Source of the DNA: JAHQVI01 sp050330195
GTDB taxonomy: Bacteria > Pseudomonadota > Alphaproteobacteria > Rhizobiales > Rhodomicrobiaceae
Length of the DNA stretch: 64,000 nt
Assembly (NCBI GenBank): GCA_050330195.1
Contig: JBHJOB010000020.1
Location: 123,521 to 187,520 of the forward strand
Direction: 5' to 3'
The notes under the pieces are model-generated. The model ran no database searches. It had not been told where the DNA came from and worked only from the letters and a program-made list of their open reading frames with translations. Shown here piece after piece: positions 44,912-53,847 of this stretch (positions are counted from its first letter, which is position 1; each line of letters starts with the position of its first letter). A program made the translations under genes and the position numbers.

Positions 44912-45589
44912 ATGACCAACACAAGCGTGATATTCGACCTCGACGGCACCATGATCGACACCGCGCCGGACCTGATCGCGACGACGAACTACACGCTTGG
45001 GATCTTCGGCATGGAGCCGGTGGGCGAGGAAATCATCGAACCGGCGGTCGGGCTGGGAGCGAAGGCCATGCTCCACGCCGCCATGCTTTCGCTGGGCCGC
45101 GAGCCGAAAAAGGACGAACTTGACGAGATGCTCGAGCATTTCATCGGCTATTATTCCGACAACATCGCTGTCCGCAGCGCGCCGTTTCCCGGCCTTGAGG
45201 ATGCTCTGAAGGTCTTGCGAGGCGAAGGCGCGCTGCTCGGCATTTGCACCAACAAGAGGGAGCGGCTCGCCGTCAAGCTCATGAAAACGCTGGAGCTTGA
45301 CCACTATTTCGCGGCCATTGCGGGAGCGGACACCTTCCCGGTGCGCAAGCCGGATCGCGGCCATCTGCTCGGCACCATCGAAGCTGTCGGAGGCAGTCCG
45401 CAGCGATCCGTGATGATCGGAGACAGCCTGGCGGACGCGAAAGCGGCGCAGAGCGCGGGCGTGCCGTTCATTGCCGTGAGTTTTGGCTATGGCGAGCCGG
45501 TGGAGCGGTTGAAACCGGATGCGGTTATCGGCCATTTCGATGAACTGGCAGGGGCTGTGACAACGTTACTGTCAAAGGGGCGAGGCTAG
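44912..45589 (+). CDS. gph: Phosphoglycolate phosphatase (HAD family)
   Basis: Likely dephosphorylates 2-phosphoglycolate. The 225-residue HAD protein has the nucleophile motif FDLDGTMIDT (Asp9 and Asp11), LLGICTNKRERLAVKLM (motif II Thr), RKPDRGHLLGTIEAVGG with motif III Lys, and MIGDSLADAKAAQSAG. The helical cap is type C1. ATG at 44912 is preferred; GTG at 44906 is also possible. Its stop shares CTAG with the convergent acetyltransferase stop. Confidence 0.87.
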   Translation: MTNTSVIFDLDGTMIDTAPDLIATTNYTLGIFGMEPVGEEIIEPAVGLGAKAMLHAAMLSLGREPKKDELDEMLEHFIGYYSDNIAVRSAPFPGLEDALKVLRGEGALLGICTNKRERLAVKLMKTLELDHYFAAIAGADTFPVRKPDRGHLLGTIEAVGGSPQRSVMIGDSLADAKAAQSAGVPFIAVSFGYGEPVERLKPDAVIGHFDELAGAVTTLLSKGRG

Positions 45590-46017
45590 GAAATATCGGC
45601 GTCATCAAGCCGCCGCCCCAGTACGGTAGTTTCCTGAACCGCGTAACCGAGCGCCTCGTAAAAGCCGAGCGCCGCCCTGTTATCGTGGCGGACCATGAGC
45701 TGGATCTTGGGCGCATCCCGCGCTTTCAGCCAGTCTTCGGCGGCCAGCATCATCCGGCGACCGATGCCCCGGCGTTGGTTGCCCGGCTCCACGGCAAGAT
45801 AATAGACCCAGCCGCGATGCCCATCGAAACCAACCATGAGGCTGGCAACAATCGTTTCATCTGCCACACCGACCAGCAGCGCCGCGTTGTCCTCGCGAAC
45901 CGCCAGATCAATATCCGTTGACGGGTCGTTCCACGGGCGCGTCAGGCCGCAACGCTGCCAGAGCGCGATGACGGACGCCCGATCCGCCTCCAGAAATTCC
46001 CTGATTTTCCAAGTCAT
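45586..46017 (-). CDS. GNAT acetyltransferase (YpeA-like)
   Basis: The 143-residue GNAT protein has the acetyl-CoA loop VEPGNQRRGIGRRMM and NRAALGFYEALGYAVQETTVLGRR, matching the YpeA type. Substrate unknown. It overlaps gph by four bases tail to tail and is divergent from the exported protein gene. Confidence 0.85.
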   Translation of the reverse strand: MTWKIREFLEADRASVIALWQRCGLTRPWNDPSTDIDLAVREDNAALLVGVADETIVASLMVGFDGHRGWVYYLAVEPGNQRRGIGRRMMLAAEDWLKARDAPKIQLMVRHDNRAALGFYEALGYAVQETTVLGRRLDDADIS

Positions 46018-46101
46018 TCGCCCACAATTCCCCGACGGTTCGCCATTTGGCCCGATAACACGCTATGATACAGGATCAAGCAATGGTTTCAGGATGTGTT
46101 C

Positions 46102-47115
46102 ATGACGCTTTCCCGCTTTGCCGCCTCAAGCAGCCGCCCGGCGCAGCTTCGCCGAATGCTTTCCGCTCTTGTGCCTCTCCTCGCCGCCGCATTTCTTGTC
46201 CAGCTCTCCGTTTCATCAGCCCATGCCGAGTTCCGGCAGGCTCCCAACGGGCGCGTCGCCATCGACATTGGCGACCGCTTTTCGCCGTCGGACCGCTTCT
46301 CCGGCTTTACCGACAAAGAGACCGGCGCATCCTTCGTGATCATCGAGCTGCCACTCGCCGCCTACCCGGAAATCAGGGCGATGCCGGACCGCAAGGAAGC
46401 TCTGGCTCAGCAGGGCATGACCGACCCGGAGAAAAAGGCGCTGGAAGGCCGGGAAGGCGACTACGTCTATTTCACCGGCAAGCAGACCGGTCCGGCGGGC
46501 AGCTTCACCAAATTCATCGTGATCTTTCCAGAGAACGGCATCACGGCGATGATCATCGCCAACATGCCCGACAAGGCGCTGGAAGCCGGCACCTTCACCA
46601 GCGAGCAGATGGAGAGAATCCTCGCAACCGCAACCGTGAAGGACAAACCCGCCGCTGCGGAAGGCCCGTTCCGCTTCACCTATCTCGGTCCTTTCAAGGA
46701 AGCCTTCGCGCTCGGCGGCGTCTCCAAGCTCTACAACACGACAGGCGCAATGCCGCAATCGGGTGAAAACGGCATGGTCAAGGAGCCGATGCTGATGGTT
46801 TCGCCCTCTATAGACAAGCGGCCGATCGACGCCAAGAGTGTGGCGCAGCGATCATTCAACACGCTTGCGGGATTGAAGGACAAGCAGATCGACAGCGAAA
46901 AAGCCGTGACCATCGGCGGCCTCGACGGCTATCAGATCATCGGCAACGGAGCGGATGCTTCGACGGGCGACAAGGTTGCGGTCAATCTCGTCTATCTGAC
47001 CGAGTCGGACGGCGGCTACTTCGCTATCGTCGCCTCGACGCCGGTGTCCGACAGCGGCAAATTCGTCGACGAGATCCAGAAGGTCATCGACAGCTTCGAG
47101 CCGGTGAAGCAATAA
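46102..47115 (+). CDS. Exported protein of unknown function
   Basis: The 337-residue protein has a signal peptide (about residues 1-42, cleavage after SSAHA), then two similar alpha-beta halves: residues near 45-165 and 190-337 each carry a pattern of short strands with LDGYQIIGNGAD or REGDYVYFTGKQTG and a final helix (VDEIQKVIDSF). The layout reminds of the PsbP/DcrB fold, but I cannot prove it. ATG at 46102 follows AGGA by seven bases. It is followed by tRNA-Val. Confidence 0.75.
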   Translation: MTLSRFAASSSRPAQLRRMLSALVPLLAAAFLVQLSVSSAHAEFRQAPNGRVAIDIGDRFSPSDRFSGFTDKETGASFVIIELPLAAYPEIRAMPDRKEALAQQGMTDPEKKALEGREGDYVYFTGKQTGPAGSFTKFIVIFPENGITAMIIANMPDKALEAGTFTSEQMERILATATVKDKPAAAEGPFRFTYLGPFKEAFALGGVSKLYNTTGAMPQSGENGMVKEPMLMVSPSIDKRPIDAKSVAQRSFNTLAGLKDKQIDSEKAVTIGGLDGYQIIGNGADASTGDKVAVNLVYLTESDGGYFAIVASTPVSDSGKFVDEIQKVIDSFEPVKQ

Positions 47116-47191
47116 GCTTGGCCTGCGTGCAGGTGGGCATCTTGACAGCGCGCCGGGCGCGCGCCTAGATGAATGTCCGGGCACGAAGGAC

Positions 47192-47266
47192 GGACGCGTA
47201 GCTCAGCGGGAGAGCACTGCCTTCACACGGCAGGGGTCACTGGTTCAATCCCAGTCGCGTCCACCA
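47192..47266 (+). tRNA. tRNA-Val (anticodon CAC)
   Basis: A full cloverleaf: acceptor GGACGCG/CGCGTCC, D arm GCTC...GAGC, anticodon stem CTGCC/GGCAG with loop TTCACAC (anticodon CAC, reads GUG), T arm ACTGG-TTCAATC-CCAGT, discriminator A and encoded CCA. Confidence 0.97.
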
Positions 47267-47640
47267 CTTTTGCTTGCGCGCCGCCGCCGGCCAAGCCAAC
47301 CGGCGGGATCCGGTTCGAGGTTGTGCTCCTCACCGCCTGTGACGTTCGAAGGCCTCTTGCTCCAGCGTTCCCTCCAGCCACGCCATTCCCTTGTGTCCGG
47401 CGCGTCCTGCGATAGGACGGCGGCATGTTTGTTCACGCGTGCTTCATAGTTCGACGGATTTTTTACTGGCCAAATCCGTTCTTTTTAGCGAACATGTGGC
47501 CGTCGCGCGTTCGATATGCCAACCGTAGCGATCTGAGACGACGCGCCCGGTCTTCTTTTGCACGAACCCGAAAGTCGAATGGGAGTCGTGTCAGACCGGA
47601 TATCCGCCGATGAGTAAACGAAATTGCAAGGGAGAACGTC
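47267..47640. other. 374-base region after tRNA-Val with hairpin
   Basis: A perfect 7-bp inverted repeat, CCGCCGG (47284-47290) and CCGGCGG (47300-47306), stands 18 bases after the tRNA and may end its transcript; there is no U tract. The rest should hold the promoter of the rhodanese gene. No integrase or second copy of the tRNA end was found. Confidence 0.45.
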
Positions 47641-48564
47641 ATGTCGAAATTGCGTGTTCTGTTCATTGCGGCGCTGGCGAGCCTGTTCGCCATACCCGCC
47701 CATGCCGATAGCGAGCCACTGGTGGAAGCCGAGTGGCTGGCCGAAAATCTGGAAGATCCCAAGGTCCGCGTGTTCGAAGTCAGCGTCGACACCGGCATTT
47801 ACGAGCGCGGGCATGTTCCCGGCGCGGTCAATCTGAACTGGCACACCGATCTGGTGGATACGGTCAGGCGCGATATCGTCAGCCGTGAAAGATTCGCCGA
47901 AATCATTCAGGCTGCTGGCGTGGACAAGGACACCACGATCGTCCTTTATGGAGACAACAACAACTGGTTCGCCGCCTGGGGCGCATGGGTGTTCAACATG
48001 TATGGCCTCGGCGATCAGGTGAAGCTGCTCGATGGCGGACGGAAATACTGGGAAGCCAAGGGCCTGCCCCTCAGCACGGATGTTCCCGCCTATGAAAAGA
48101 CCGCTTTCGAGCTGCCTGAAAGCCAGTCGGGGCTGCGTGCGCGTCTGACGGACGTGCTCGACGTCGTCGAAAAGCGTAGCGACCTCGCCATTATCGACAT
48201 TCGCTCGCCGGATGAATATTCCGGCAAGATCTTTGCTCCCGAAGGCTCGCAGGAACTCTCGGTAAGGGCAGGCCATGTCCCCGGCGCGGTCAACGTGCCG
48301 TGGTCGCAGGCTGTCGATCCGGATACGGGCAAATTCAAGTCCGCCGAAGAGCTGAAGCAGATCTACGCCGGCGTCGGTGTGGACGGCTCCAAGCCGATCA
48401 TCACCTATTGCCGGATCGGCGAGCGCTCTAGCCATACCTGGTATGCCCTGTCGCGCATTCTCGGCTACGACGTGCGCAACTATGACGGTTCATGGACCGA
48501 GTACGGCAATTCCGTTGGCGTCCCTGTCGCCAACCTGTCCGGAACGGTCTGGACCGGCAAATAA
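47641..48564 (+). CDS. Periplasmic thiosulfate sulfurtransferase (tandem rhodanese)
   Basis: Transfers sulfane sulfur, for example from thiosulfate to a thiol or cyanide. The 307-residue protein has a signal peptide (cleavage near AHA, residue 22), an N-terminal inactive rhodanese domain in which the loop is LYGDNNNWFA, and a C-terminal active domain with catalytic Cys in TYCRIGERSSHTW. ATG at 47641 follows AAGGGAGAACGTC. The next gene on the same strand encodes a TsuA-like transporter, pointing to thiosulfate or sulfane-sulfur handling. Confidence 0.9.
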   Translation: MSKLRVLFIAALASLFAIPAHADSEPLVEAEWLAENLEDPKVRVFEVSVDTGIYERGHVPGAVNLNWHTDLVDTVRRDIVSRERFAEIIQAAGVDKDTTIVLYGDNNNWFAAWGAWVFNMYGLGDQVKLLDGGRKYWEAKGLPLSTDVPAYEKTAFELPESQSGLRARLTDVLDVVEKRSDLAIIDIRSPDEYSGKIFAPEGSQELSVRAGHVPGAVNVPWSQAVDPDTGKFKSAEELKQIYAGVGVDGSKPIITYCRIGERSSHTWYALSRILGYDVRNYDGSWTEYGNSVGVPVANLSGTVWTGK

Positions 48565-48667
48565 GCTGTCTCTCCCGCACGAGCATGCGGGGTAGCCACA
48601 AGACTTCCGGCCCGTCAGGTTTCCGTGTATCGGAAGCATGGCGGGCTTTTCATTATGGGAGGCGGAT

Positions 48668-49861
48668 ATGAAGGCGGATGTTTCGGTCAAGAGCGGCAAT
48701 GGCGGGGCGGTCTGGCTTGGCTCCGCCATTCTGATCGCGCTTGGAATATCGGCATTTCTCCTGGCGGGCGATGTGGCGAATGTCCGCCTCGGACTAGCGC
48801 TGATATTCGGGACGCTGTTCGGTTTCGTGCTTCAGCGGTCGCGCTTCTGCTTTCTGTGCCATACGCGGGATCTCGTCGAGGAACGGGATGCGCGCGGCGT
48901 GCTGTCGATCCTGCTGGCGCTTGCCATCGGCGCGGCCGGTTACGCTCTCGTCATGTCGCAATGGCTGCCAATCCCCGCGCCCGGCCGTCTGCCGCCGACG
49001 GCGCATATCGGTCCGGTCAGCATGGCCCTGGCTCTGGCCGCATTTGTGTTCGGGCTGGGAATGGCGATTTCAGGATCGTGCATTTCCGCGCATATCTACC
49101 GGCTCGGCGAAGGTTCGCCCACCGCAATTTTCGCGCTGCTGGGCACGCTCATCGGTTTCGCTTTCGGTTTCGCGACCTGGAACGGCCTTTACCTTGGAAC
49201 GATTTCGGAAGCGCCGGTGCTGTGGTTGCCTCACGGACTGGGCTATGGCGGAACGCTGCTGCTGACCGTCGCCATTCTGGCCGTGCTTGCCGCCGCGGCG
49301 CTGTCATGGGCCAGAGCTTGGACGCCCGAGACGCGCCGGCCGCTCACGCTGCGCGCCGCGATTGACTCGATCTTCGTGAGCCGCTGGCCAGCCGCTGCTG
49401 GAGGCGCGGCGGTCGGCGTGATTTCCGCCGCCTATTATCTCAGGGTCGCCCCCCTCGGCGTGACCGCGGAACTCGGCAGCATCGCCCGCACGGCGGCGGC
49501 GAACACCGGACTTGTCCCGGACACTCTCTTCGGCCTGGACGGTTTTCGCGGCTGTGCGACGGCGGTCAAATCCTTCCTCGTCTCCGAAAACGGGCTTTTC
49601 GTCGGCGGGCTTGCACTCGCCAGCTTCGGCAGCGCGCTCATCGCGGGCCAGTTCACGCCGCGCCTGCCGGCCTGGTCCGACGTCTGGCGCGGGACGGTCG
49701 GCGGCCTGCTGATGGGCTGGGGAGCGATGACGGCGCTGGGCTGCACGGTCGGCGTGCTGCTGTCGGGCATTCACGCCGCGGCCGTATCGGGATGGGTGTT
49801 TCTGGCATTCTGCTTCGCGGGCGTTCTGGCCGGCCTCAGACTGCGCCGGCTGACGGGATAG
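48668..49861 (+). CDS. YeeE/YedE (TsuA-like) sulfur-compound transporter
   Basis: Membrane protein of about ten helices, 397 residues. Conserved cysteines in RSRFCFLCHTRD, GSCISAH, GFRGCATA and ALGCTVGVLLSGI match the YeeE/YedE family, where in TsuA they pass thiosulfate across the membrane. ATG at 48668 has GGGAGG upstream. The preceding rhodanese supports a role in thiosulfate or related sulfur uptake; the substrate is not proven. Confidence 0.88.
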   Translation: MKADVSVKSGNGGAVWLGSAILIALGISAFLLAGDVANVRLGLALIFGTLFGFVLQRSRFCFLCHTRDLVEERDARGVLSILLALAIGAAGYALVMSQWLPIPAPGRLPPTAHIGPVSMALALAAFVFGLGMAISGSCISAHIYRLGEGSPTAIFALLGTLIGFAFGFATWNGLYLGTISEAPVLWLPHGLGYGGTLLLTVAILAVLAAAALSWARAWTPETRRPLTLRAAIDSIFVSRWPAAAGGAAVGVISAAYYLRVAPLGVTAELGSIARTAAANTGLVPDTLFGLDGFRGCATAVKSFLVSENGLFVGGLALASFGSALIAGQFTPRLPAWSDVWRGTVGGLLMGWGAMTALGCTVGVLLSGIHAAAVSGWVFLAFCFAGVLAGLRLRRLTG

Positions 49862-50055
49862 CAGCGCCAATTGCACTGAACGGCTCGTGCGCGGCGGAAG
49901 CCGGCATGCCACGGCGTGGAGGTGGCGCACCAGTTTCCGTCGTGACCATGATCCCGATTATCGCGGCATCAGCATTGGCTTTCGTGTATTGCGGGAGGCC
50001 GGGAGATGATTGCGGTCCGCGCCACAGCGGCCGCTCGATACCGAAAGGACAGATC

Positions 50056-50451
50056 ATGAAAATCCAGAAAAGCGGCTCGACGCCGTCGCAGACGCCGCCG
50101 GAAGAATATTTCACCGGCAAGGTTCGCATTGATGCGCCTTTTCAGGGCAGCGGGGAGGCACGGGCTGGCGGGCTGACTGTCACCTTCGAACCTGGCGCAC
50201 GCACCGCGTGGCACACCCACCCGCTCGGTCAGACCCTGATCGTGACAGCGGGGCTTGGATGGGTCCAGTGCGAGGGCGGCCCCCGGCAAGAGATCCGGCC
50301 GGGCGACATCGTCTGGTTCGAACCGGGCGAGAAGCACTGGCACGGCGCTACCGACACGACGGCCATGACGCACATCGCCATCGCCGAATCCGTGGATGGC
50401 TCGCGGGTCGCATGGATGGAGAAGGTCGCCGATAGCGACTACCTCGGCTGA
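50056..50451 (+). CDS. Cupin-domain protein, (R)-mandelonitrile-lyase-like
   Basis: The 131-residue single cupin has metal-binding motif 1 WHTHPLGQTLIVTAGLGWVQ and motif 2 GEKHWHGATD, giving three His and one Gln ligand, like the Mn-cupins annotated as mandelonitrile lyases or as carboxymuconolactone-decarboxylase partners. The true reaction is unknown. ATG at 50056 follows AAAGGA. It stands alone between the sulfur pair and a decayed region. Confidence 0.85.
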   Translation: MKIQKSGSTPSQTPPEEYFTGKVRIDAPFQGSGEARAGGLTVTFEPGARTAWHTHPLGQTLIVTAGLGWVQCEGGPRQEIRPGDIVWFEPGEKHWHGATDTTAMTHIAIAESVDGSRVAWMEKVADSDYLG

Positions 50452-50580
50452 CCGGTGGCGCGACGAAACCGGGTGAGCCCAAAGGTATCGTTGACCGATC
50501 CGTCGCGTTTTTCGCCGCTGCGCTCTTACGGAAACGTGCGCGACCAGATGACCAGTGGTTCGACGTGTCGAATTGGCTCC

Positions 50581-50629
50581 ACCAGATCAGGATCATTTCA
50601 GATGGAAACGATCCTGATCCGCATCTGGT
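50581..50629. repeat. Long palindromic intergenic element
   Basis: GATCAGGATC (50585-50594) and GATCCTGATC (50610-50619) form a perfect 10-bp inverted repeat, and the flanks ACCAGAT (50581-50587) and ATCTGGT (50623-50629) form another that overlaps it. It lies between the cupin gene and the broken aroE-like gene and looks like a dispersed palindrome. Confidence 0.55.
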
Positions 50630-50726
50630 TGTTTGAGGCTCGATTTTTCCAACGGAAACGGGCTTGAGCGCGCACTGGCAGTCGGGGTGAAGCACCTCTC
50701 GATGTCGATTTCGGCCAGCGAATTCC

Positions 50727-51409
50727 ATGAAGAACACCAACCGTACGGTGGACGAAGCGCGTGGGGCCGTCGTCCCCGTGCTCGAAAGAGCGCTTTCGCT
50801 GTTGCGCGTTGACGATCCTCGCGTTGCCGCGATCGGCGCCTGCAACACGGTCCTTTTCGAGGAGACCGGTCCATCCGGCTTCAATACGGATCATTCCGGT
50901 TTTATAACGGCTTATCGCACAACATTTCCGGGCGGCAGCCTAGCATCGTCGCAATGGCCGGTGCTGGAGGGGTGGGCAAGGCAATCGGCTTCGCCCTGGC
51001 CGATCTGGAAGCCAGCGCGCTTCGACTGTTCGATCGGGATCGCTCCAAAACGGAAATCCTGATGAATACCCTTACGCGCGGCGTTTCCAATATCGAAGTG
51101 TCGATCGCGGAAACCATCGAGCAGGCGGTGACGGGTGCGGACGGGCTCGTCAACTGCACTCCGCTCGGGATGATCGGTCAGCCCGGCACCGCAATTCCAA
51201 AGCGACTGCTTGGGTCGCAGCGCTGGGCTTTCGACGCGGTCTATACGTTCGTGGAGACGGAATTTCTGGCGGACGTGCGAAGCTGCGGCCTGGCGATCAT
51301 GAGCGGCTATGAGCTGTTTTTTTATCAAGGTCTTGATGCGTTCCGTCTGTTCACCGGGCGCTCTGTAGATCGGCCCGAACTCCGCAAGTGCCTCATTCGG
51401 TGGGAGTAG
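50727..51409 (+). pseudogene. Frameshifted, 5'-truncated shikimate dehydrogenase-like gene
   Basis: Frame 1 (50727 to about 50935) reads AVVPVLERALSLL, IGACNTVLFEE and NTDHSGFITAYR, the substrate-binding half of an AroE-type dehydrogenase. The continuation lies in another frame from about 50939: IVAMAGAGGVGKAIGFALADL (NADP loop), VNCTPLGMIGQPG and a normal C-terminus with YELFFYQGLDAFRLFTG. A frameshift near 50936-50942 separates them. The first 60 or so family residues, including the SxS shikimate site, are not recognisable upstream. The gene is thus most likely dead. Members of this family also include quinate dehydrogenases. Confidence 0.8.
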
Positions 51410-51879
51410 ATCGCCCTCAACAAGAGGGTACAGCGTCGGATGATCGCGGCTGCCCGGCGACCAGTTCGAGCAACTGATCAGTGTTCGTCGCAATGGGCAG
51501 CCAGACCACAACCAATCCATTCAACTGGACCTTCTCAGGCAAGCCGCTGAATGTGAGCCGGATACGATGAGGGGCAACGCTCCCAGCCGGCTGTACCGGC
51601 ATGGCGTCTCGCGATGGCCTTGATGTTTGCCACGACCGCCGTGGCAATTGCGACACGGGACACCAGCGATGCTTTGGCAGTGATCCGCCGCTCCGGCAAG
51701 CCCGCTTCCGCAGGCTTCATCACCGATGAACCTTGATTTTTCGCACTTCTTATGCACCTTCGGTAATGGGTCGCTTCGATTGAGCCGTTAGCCTGAATAC
51801 GCGGATATTGGGCTAGCGGCTGATTTTTTCGTTCCAGCTGATCATCAGTGAATGCGATTCCGACGCTAGGGGGCAGCGG
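51410..51879. other. 470-base region without a confident gene, possibly decayed DNA
   Basis: Follows the broken dehydrogenase gene. Minus-strand readings at 51535-51903 and 51417-51656 have no clear family match. The segment with PERRITAKASLVSRVA and ARRHAG faintly resembles the N-terminus of transposase accessory proteins, but this is too weak to call. The promoter of the membrane protein at 51880 must be here. Confidence 0.35.
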
Positions 51880-53301
51880 ATGAGTAATAATTTCGTGACA
51901 CAAATATTGTCGAACGCGCCGGGCATCGTTCTGATCATTTTTGTTGTGCTGGCGGCGTTCTTCGTTCTGATGAGGCGCAGCCCCTTTCTGGTGCTGGCCC
52001 GCTTCTTCCGCGTGATCACCCTGCCTTTCGCGAGGCTGCTCCAGGCGCTCAAAATCATCCCGAAAACCGGCACTGGCGTTAAGCGCACCGTGACCATGAC
52101 CACAGGTTTCACGCCGACGGTCGGCGCAGTCTTCGCCCGGCTGTTCACGCGCGAGACGGAAACGGAAAAGGCCCTCGGTCCGATCGCCGAAAAGGCGTCA
52201 CCGCATCTGAAGATCCGGCGCGGCACGCTCTTCAAATGGATGGAGCCGCAGGAGGGGCTGATCGAGGCGGCGCGCGCCGAGCAGGGTGGCGACATGGCCG
52301 ATTTCGAAAAGGCGCAGCATTTCTTTGCCTATGACATCCCCGTCCGTTCGAACCCCCAAAGCCTTTTCGAGGATATTTACGGCGCGATGATCGTCGACCA
52401 GTTCAAGGACAGCGACCGTACCTGCCTCTATGTGCTTTATGAAATGCGCAAGGTCATCAACGACAATGTCCGCGTCCTGTCGGTGCTCTTTTCAGCGATA
52501 GTCGCCATCATTTTCGTGATCAACATCTTCTATTCAACCAGTATCCATTTCGTCGGGCTGATCGGACCGCTCCAGAACCTCACGCTGCCTTACATCATCG
52601 AGATACCGCTGATCGGATCGCAGATCAGCATCGGCGCCGAATCGATCAACAAAGCGGTCTTCGGCAGTCTGAGCTGTCTGTTAGGCATCTTCATAATGTG
52701 GGTCTTCTATCAGACCGAATACTCGCATTTTCAGCGCAACAACGGCCGCGAACTGAACAACTTCCTCACGCGCTATCTGGCGCGGCTGACCGCCGATTTC
52801 AGGACGGTCGAAACAAGGGCTATGGCGTCCATCGTCGGCAGCCAGGACAAGACGCCCGACGCCGGACAGAACTCCGCGCCGTGGGTGGTTGGCATGAACT
52901 GGATCGCCTTCCGGTTCTTTTCGATCGAGTCGTTTCTCAGGGGGATCGTTTATCAAATCTTGCGCAACAGCAGCTATTATCTGTTCTTCGTGCCGTTCTC
53001 GTTCTTCATCGTGATCTATCTGATCGCGTCGATCGTCGATTTCGACGAACTCAGGCTGACCGATCTGAATTCCGAAATCTACAATCAGAACACGTTCTAT
53101 TTCTTCTTCGCGCTGCTGCTGGTGATCTATTATCGCTATCTGAAGAAGTCGGTTGACTTCGTTCTGGATTCGATCCGCGAGCAGGAATGGACCCAGTTCC
53201 ACACGCTCGACCTTCGCGGCGCGATCACGGAGGTCATCCAGAAATATTCGAGCGAGATCGACTTCTACCGCAACCGCTTCCGTTCCGATCAGCGCAGTTG
53301 A
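51880..53301 (+). CDS. Multi-pass membrane protein of unknown family
   Basis: I do not recognise this 473-residue protein. One helix is near the N-terminus (about 14-32), an amphipathic basic stretch follows, then a soluble part of about 150 residues (including PHLKIRRGTLFKWMEPQEGL and QSLFEDIYGAMIVDQFKDSDRT), helices near 198-218, 265-285, 362-388 and 402-420, and an acidic/basic C-terminal tail. The loops are rich in Asn, Phe and Tyr. ATG at 51880 has GGGGG seven bases upstream, so it is surely translated. No neighbour shares an operon with it. Confidence 0.75.
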   Translation: MSNNFVTQILSNAPGIVLIIFVVLAAFFVLMRRSPFLVLARFFRVITLPFARLLQALKIIPKTGTGVKRTVTMTTGFTPTVGAVFARLFTRETETEKALGPIAEKASPHLKIRRGTLFKWMEPQEGLIEAARAEQGGDMADFEKAQHFFAYDIPVRSNPQSLFEDIYGAMIVDQFKDSDRTCLYVLYEMRKVINDNVRVLSVLFSAIVAIIFVINIFYSTSIHFVGLIGPLQNLTLPYIIEIPLIGSQISIGAESINKAVFGSLSCLLGIFIMWVFYQTEYSHFQRNNGRELNNFLTRYLARLTADFRTVETRAMASIVGSQDKTPDAGQNSAPWVVGMNWIAFRFFSIESFLRGIVYQILRNSSYYLFFVPFSFFIVIYLIASIVDFDELRLTDLNSEIYNQNTFYFFFALLLVIYYRYLKKSVDFVLDSIREQEWTQFHTLDLRGAITEVIQKYSSEIDFYRNRFRSDQRS

Positions 53302-53429
53302 CGAGTGCATCGATCCGAACGGCGGCTACAGCCGCATTTCCAGATAGAAAGGGTCAACCACGCAACAGCCTCCGCTCGCGTCAGTCTCCAAATTCTCTTT
53401 GCTCGCGAGAGTCGCGGCGAGGCTGACAG

Positions 53430-53834
53430 TCAGCCGGGCAGGCTGGGGGCGAGCGGCTTCGGCGGCGCGTCGGTCGTTGGCATGCTGGCCGCCATACGCC
53501 TCCGCGCCATGCCCATGAGGCCGTAGCTCAAGACGGCGCCGCCCAGGAAACCTCCAGTCCAGATGGCCAGCACGAGGATGATGTCAATCGGGCCGCCGAC
53601 ATCGCGGATGGACGAACTGGTGATCCACCACATGAAGAAGAGCGCCGCGATGCCGCCGGCTGTGCCGAAGAGCTGGGACGTCAGGAGCCTGCCGCTGCGC
53701 AGTCCCCTGTCGCGCACAATAACATAGGCAAAGCTGGCTGCTCCGAATGCGGCAAGCGCCAACAGCGCCCATAGCCACCAGCCGAGCATCTCCTGAAACA
53801 CCGCCAGAAAGACATAAGGGTCCAGTTCCTTCAT
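53430..53834 (-). CDS. DUF5368 small membrane protein
   Basis: The 134-residue protein has about three membrane helices (residues 17-38, 54-72, 82-104) and a Pro-rich tail. It fits the DUF5368 family as I recall it, whose members are found beside flavoproteins of the sulfide-dehydrogenase type. ATG at 53834 has GAGGAG upstream and begins 13 bases after the flavoprotein stop, so the two form an operon. Confidence 0.75.
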   Translation of the reverse strand: MKELDPYVFLAVFQEMLGWWLWALLALAAFGAASFAYVIVRDRGLRSGRLLTSQLFGTAGGIAALFFMWWITSSSIRDVGGPIDIILVLAIWTGGFLGGAVLSYGLMGMARRRMAASMPTTDAPPKPLAPSLPG

Positions 53835-53847
53835 TATTGTCTCCTCC

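Noticed and set aside
42933..44915. A 660-codon open frame opposite rpiA and gabD
   Set aside because: Runs through two well-supported genes on the other strand and has low-complexity content typical of antisense frames in GC-rich DNA.
47192..47640. Integration site of a mobile element at tRNA-Val
   Set aside because: No integrase gene and no second copy of the tRNA 3' end were found in the window.
49792..50055. Longer N-terminus for the cupin protein
   Set aside because: The 88 extra residues overlap the end of the transporter gene and have no domain; ATG 50056 has a proper ribosome-binding site.
51535..51903. A 122-codon minus-strand frame as a transposase remnant
   Set aside because: Likeness to transposase accessory proteins is restricted to a few residues and could be chance.
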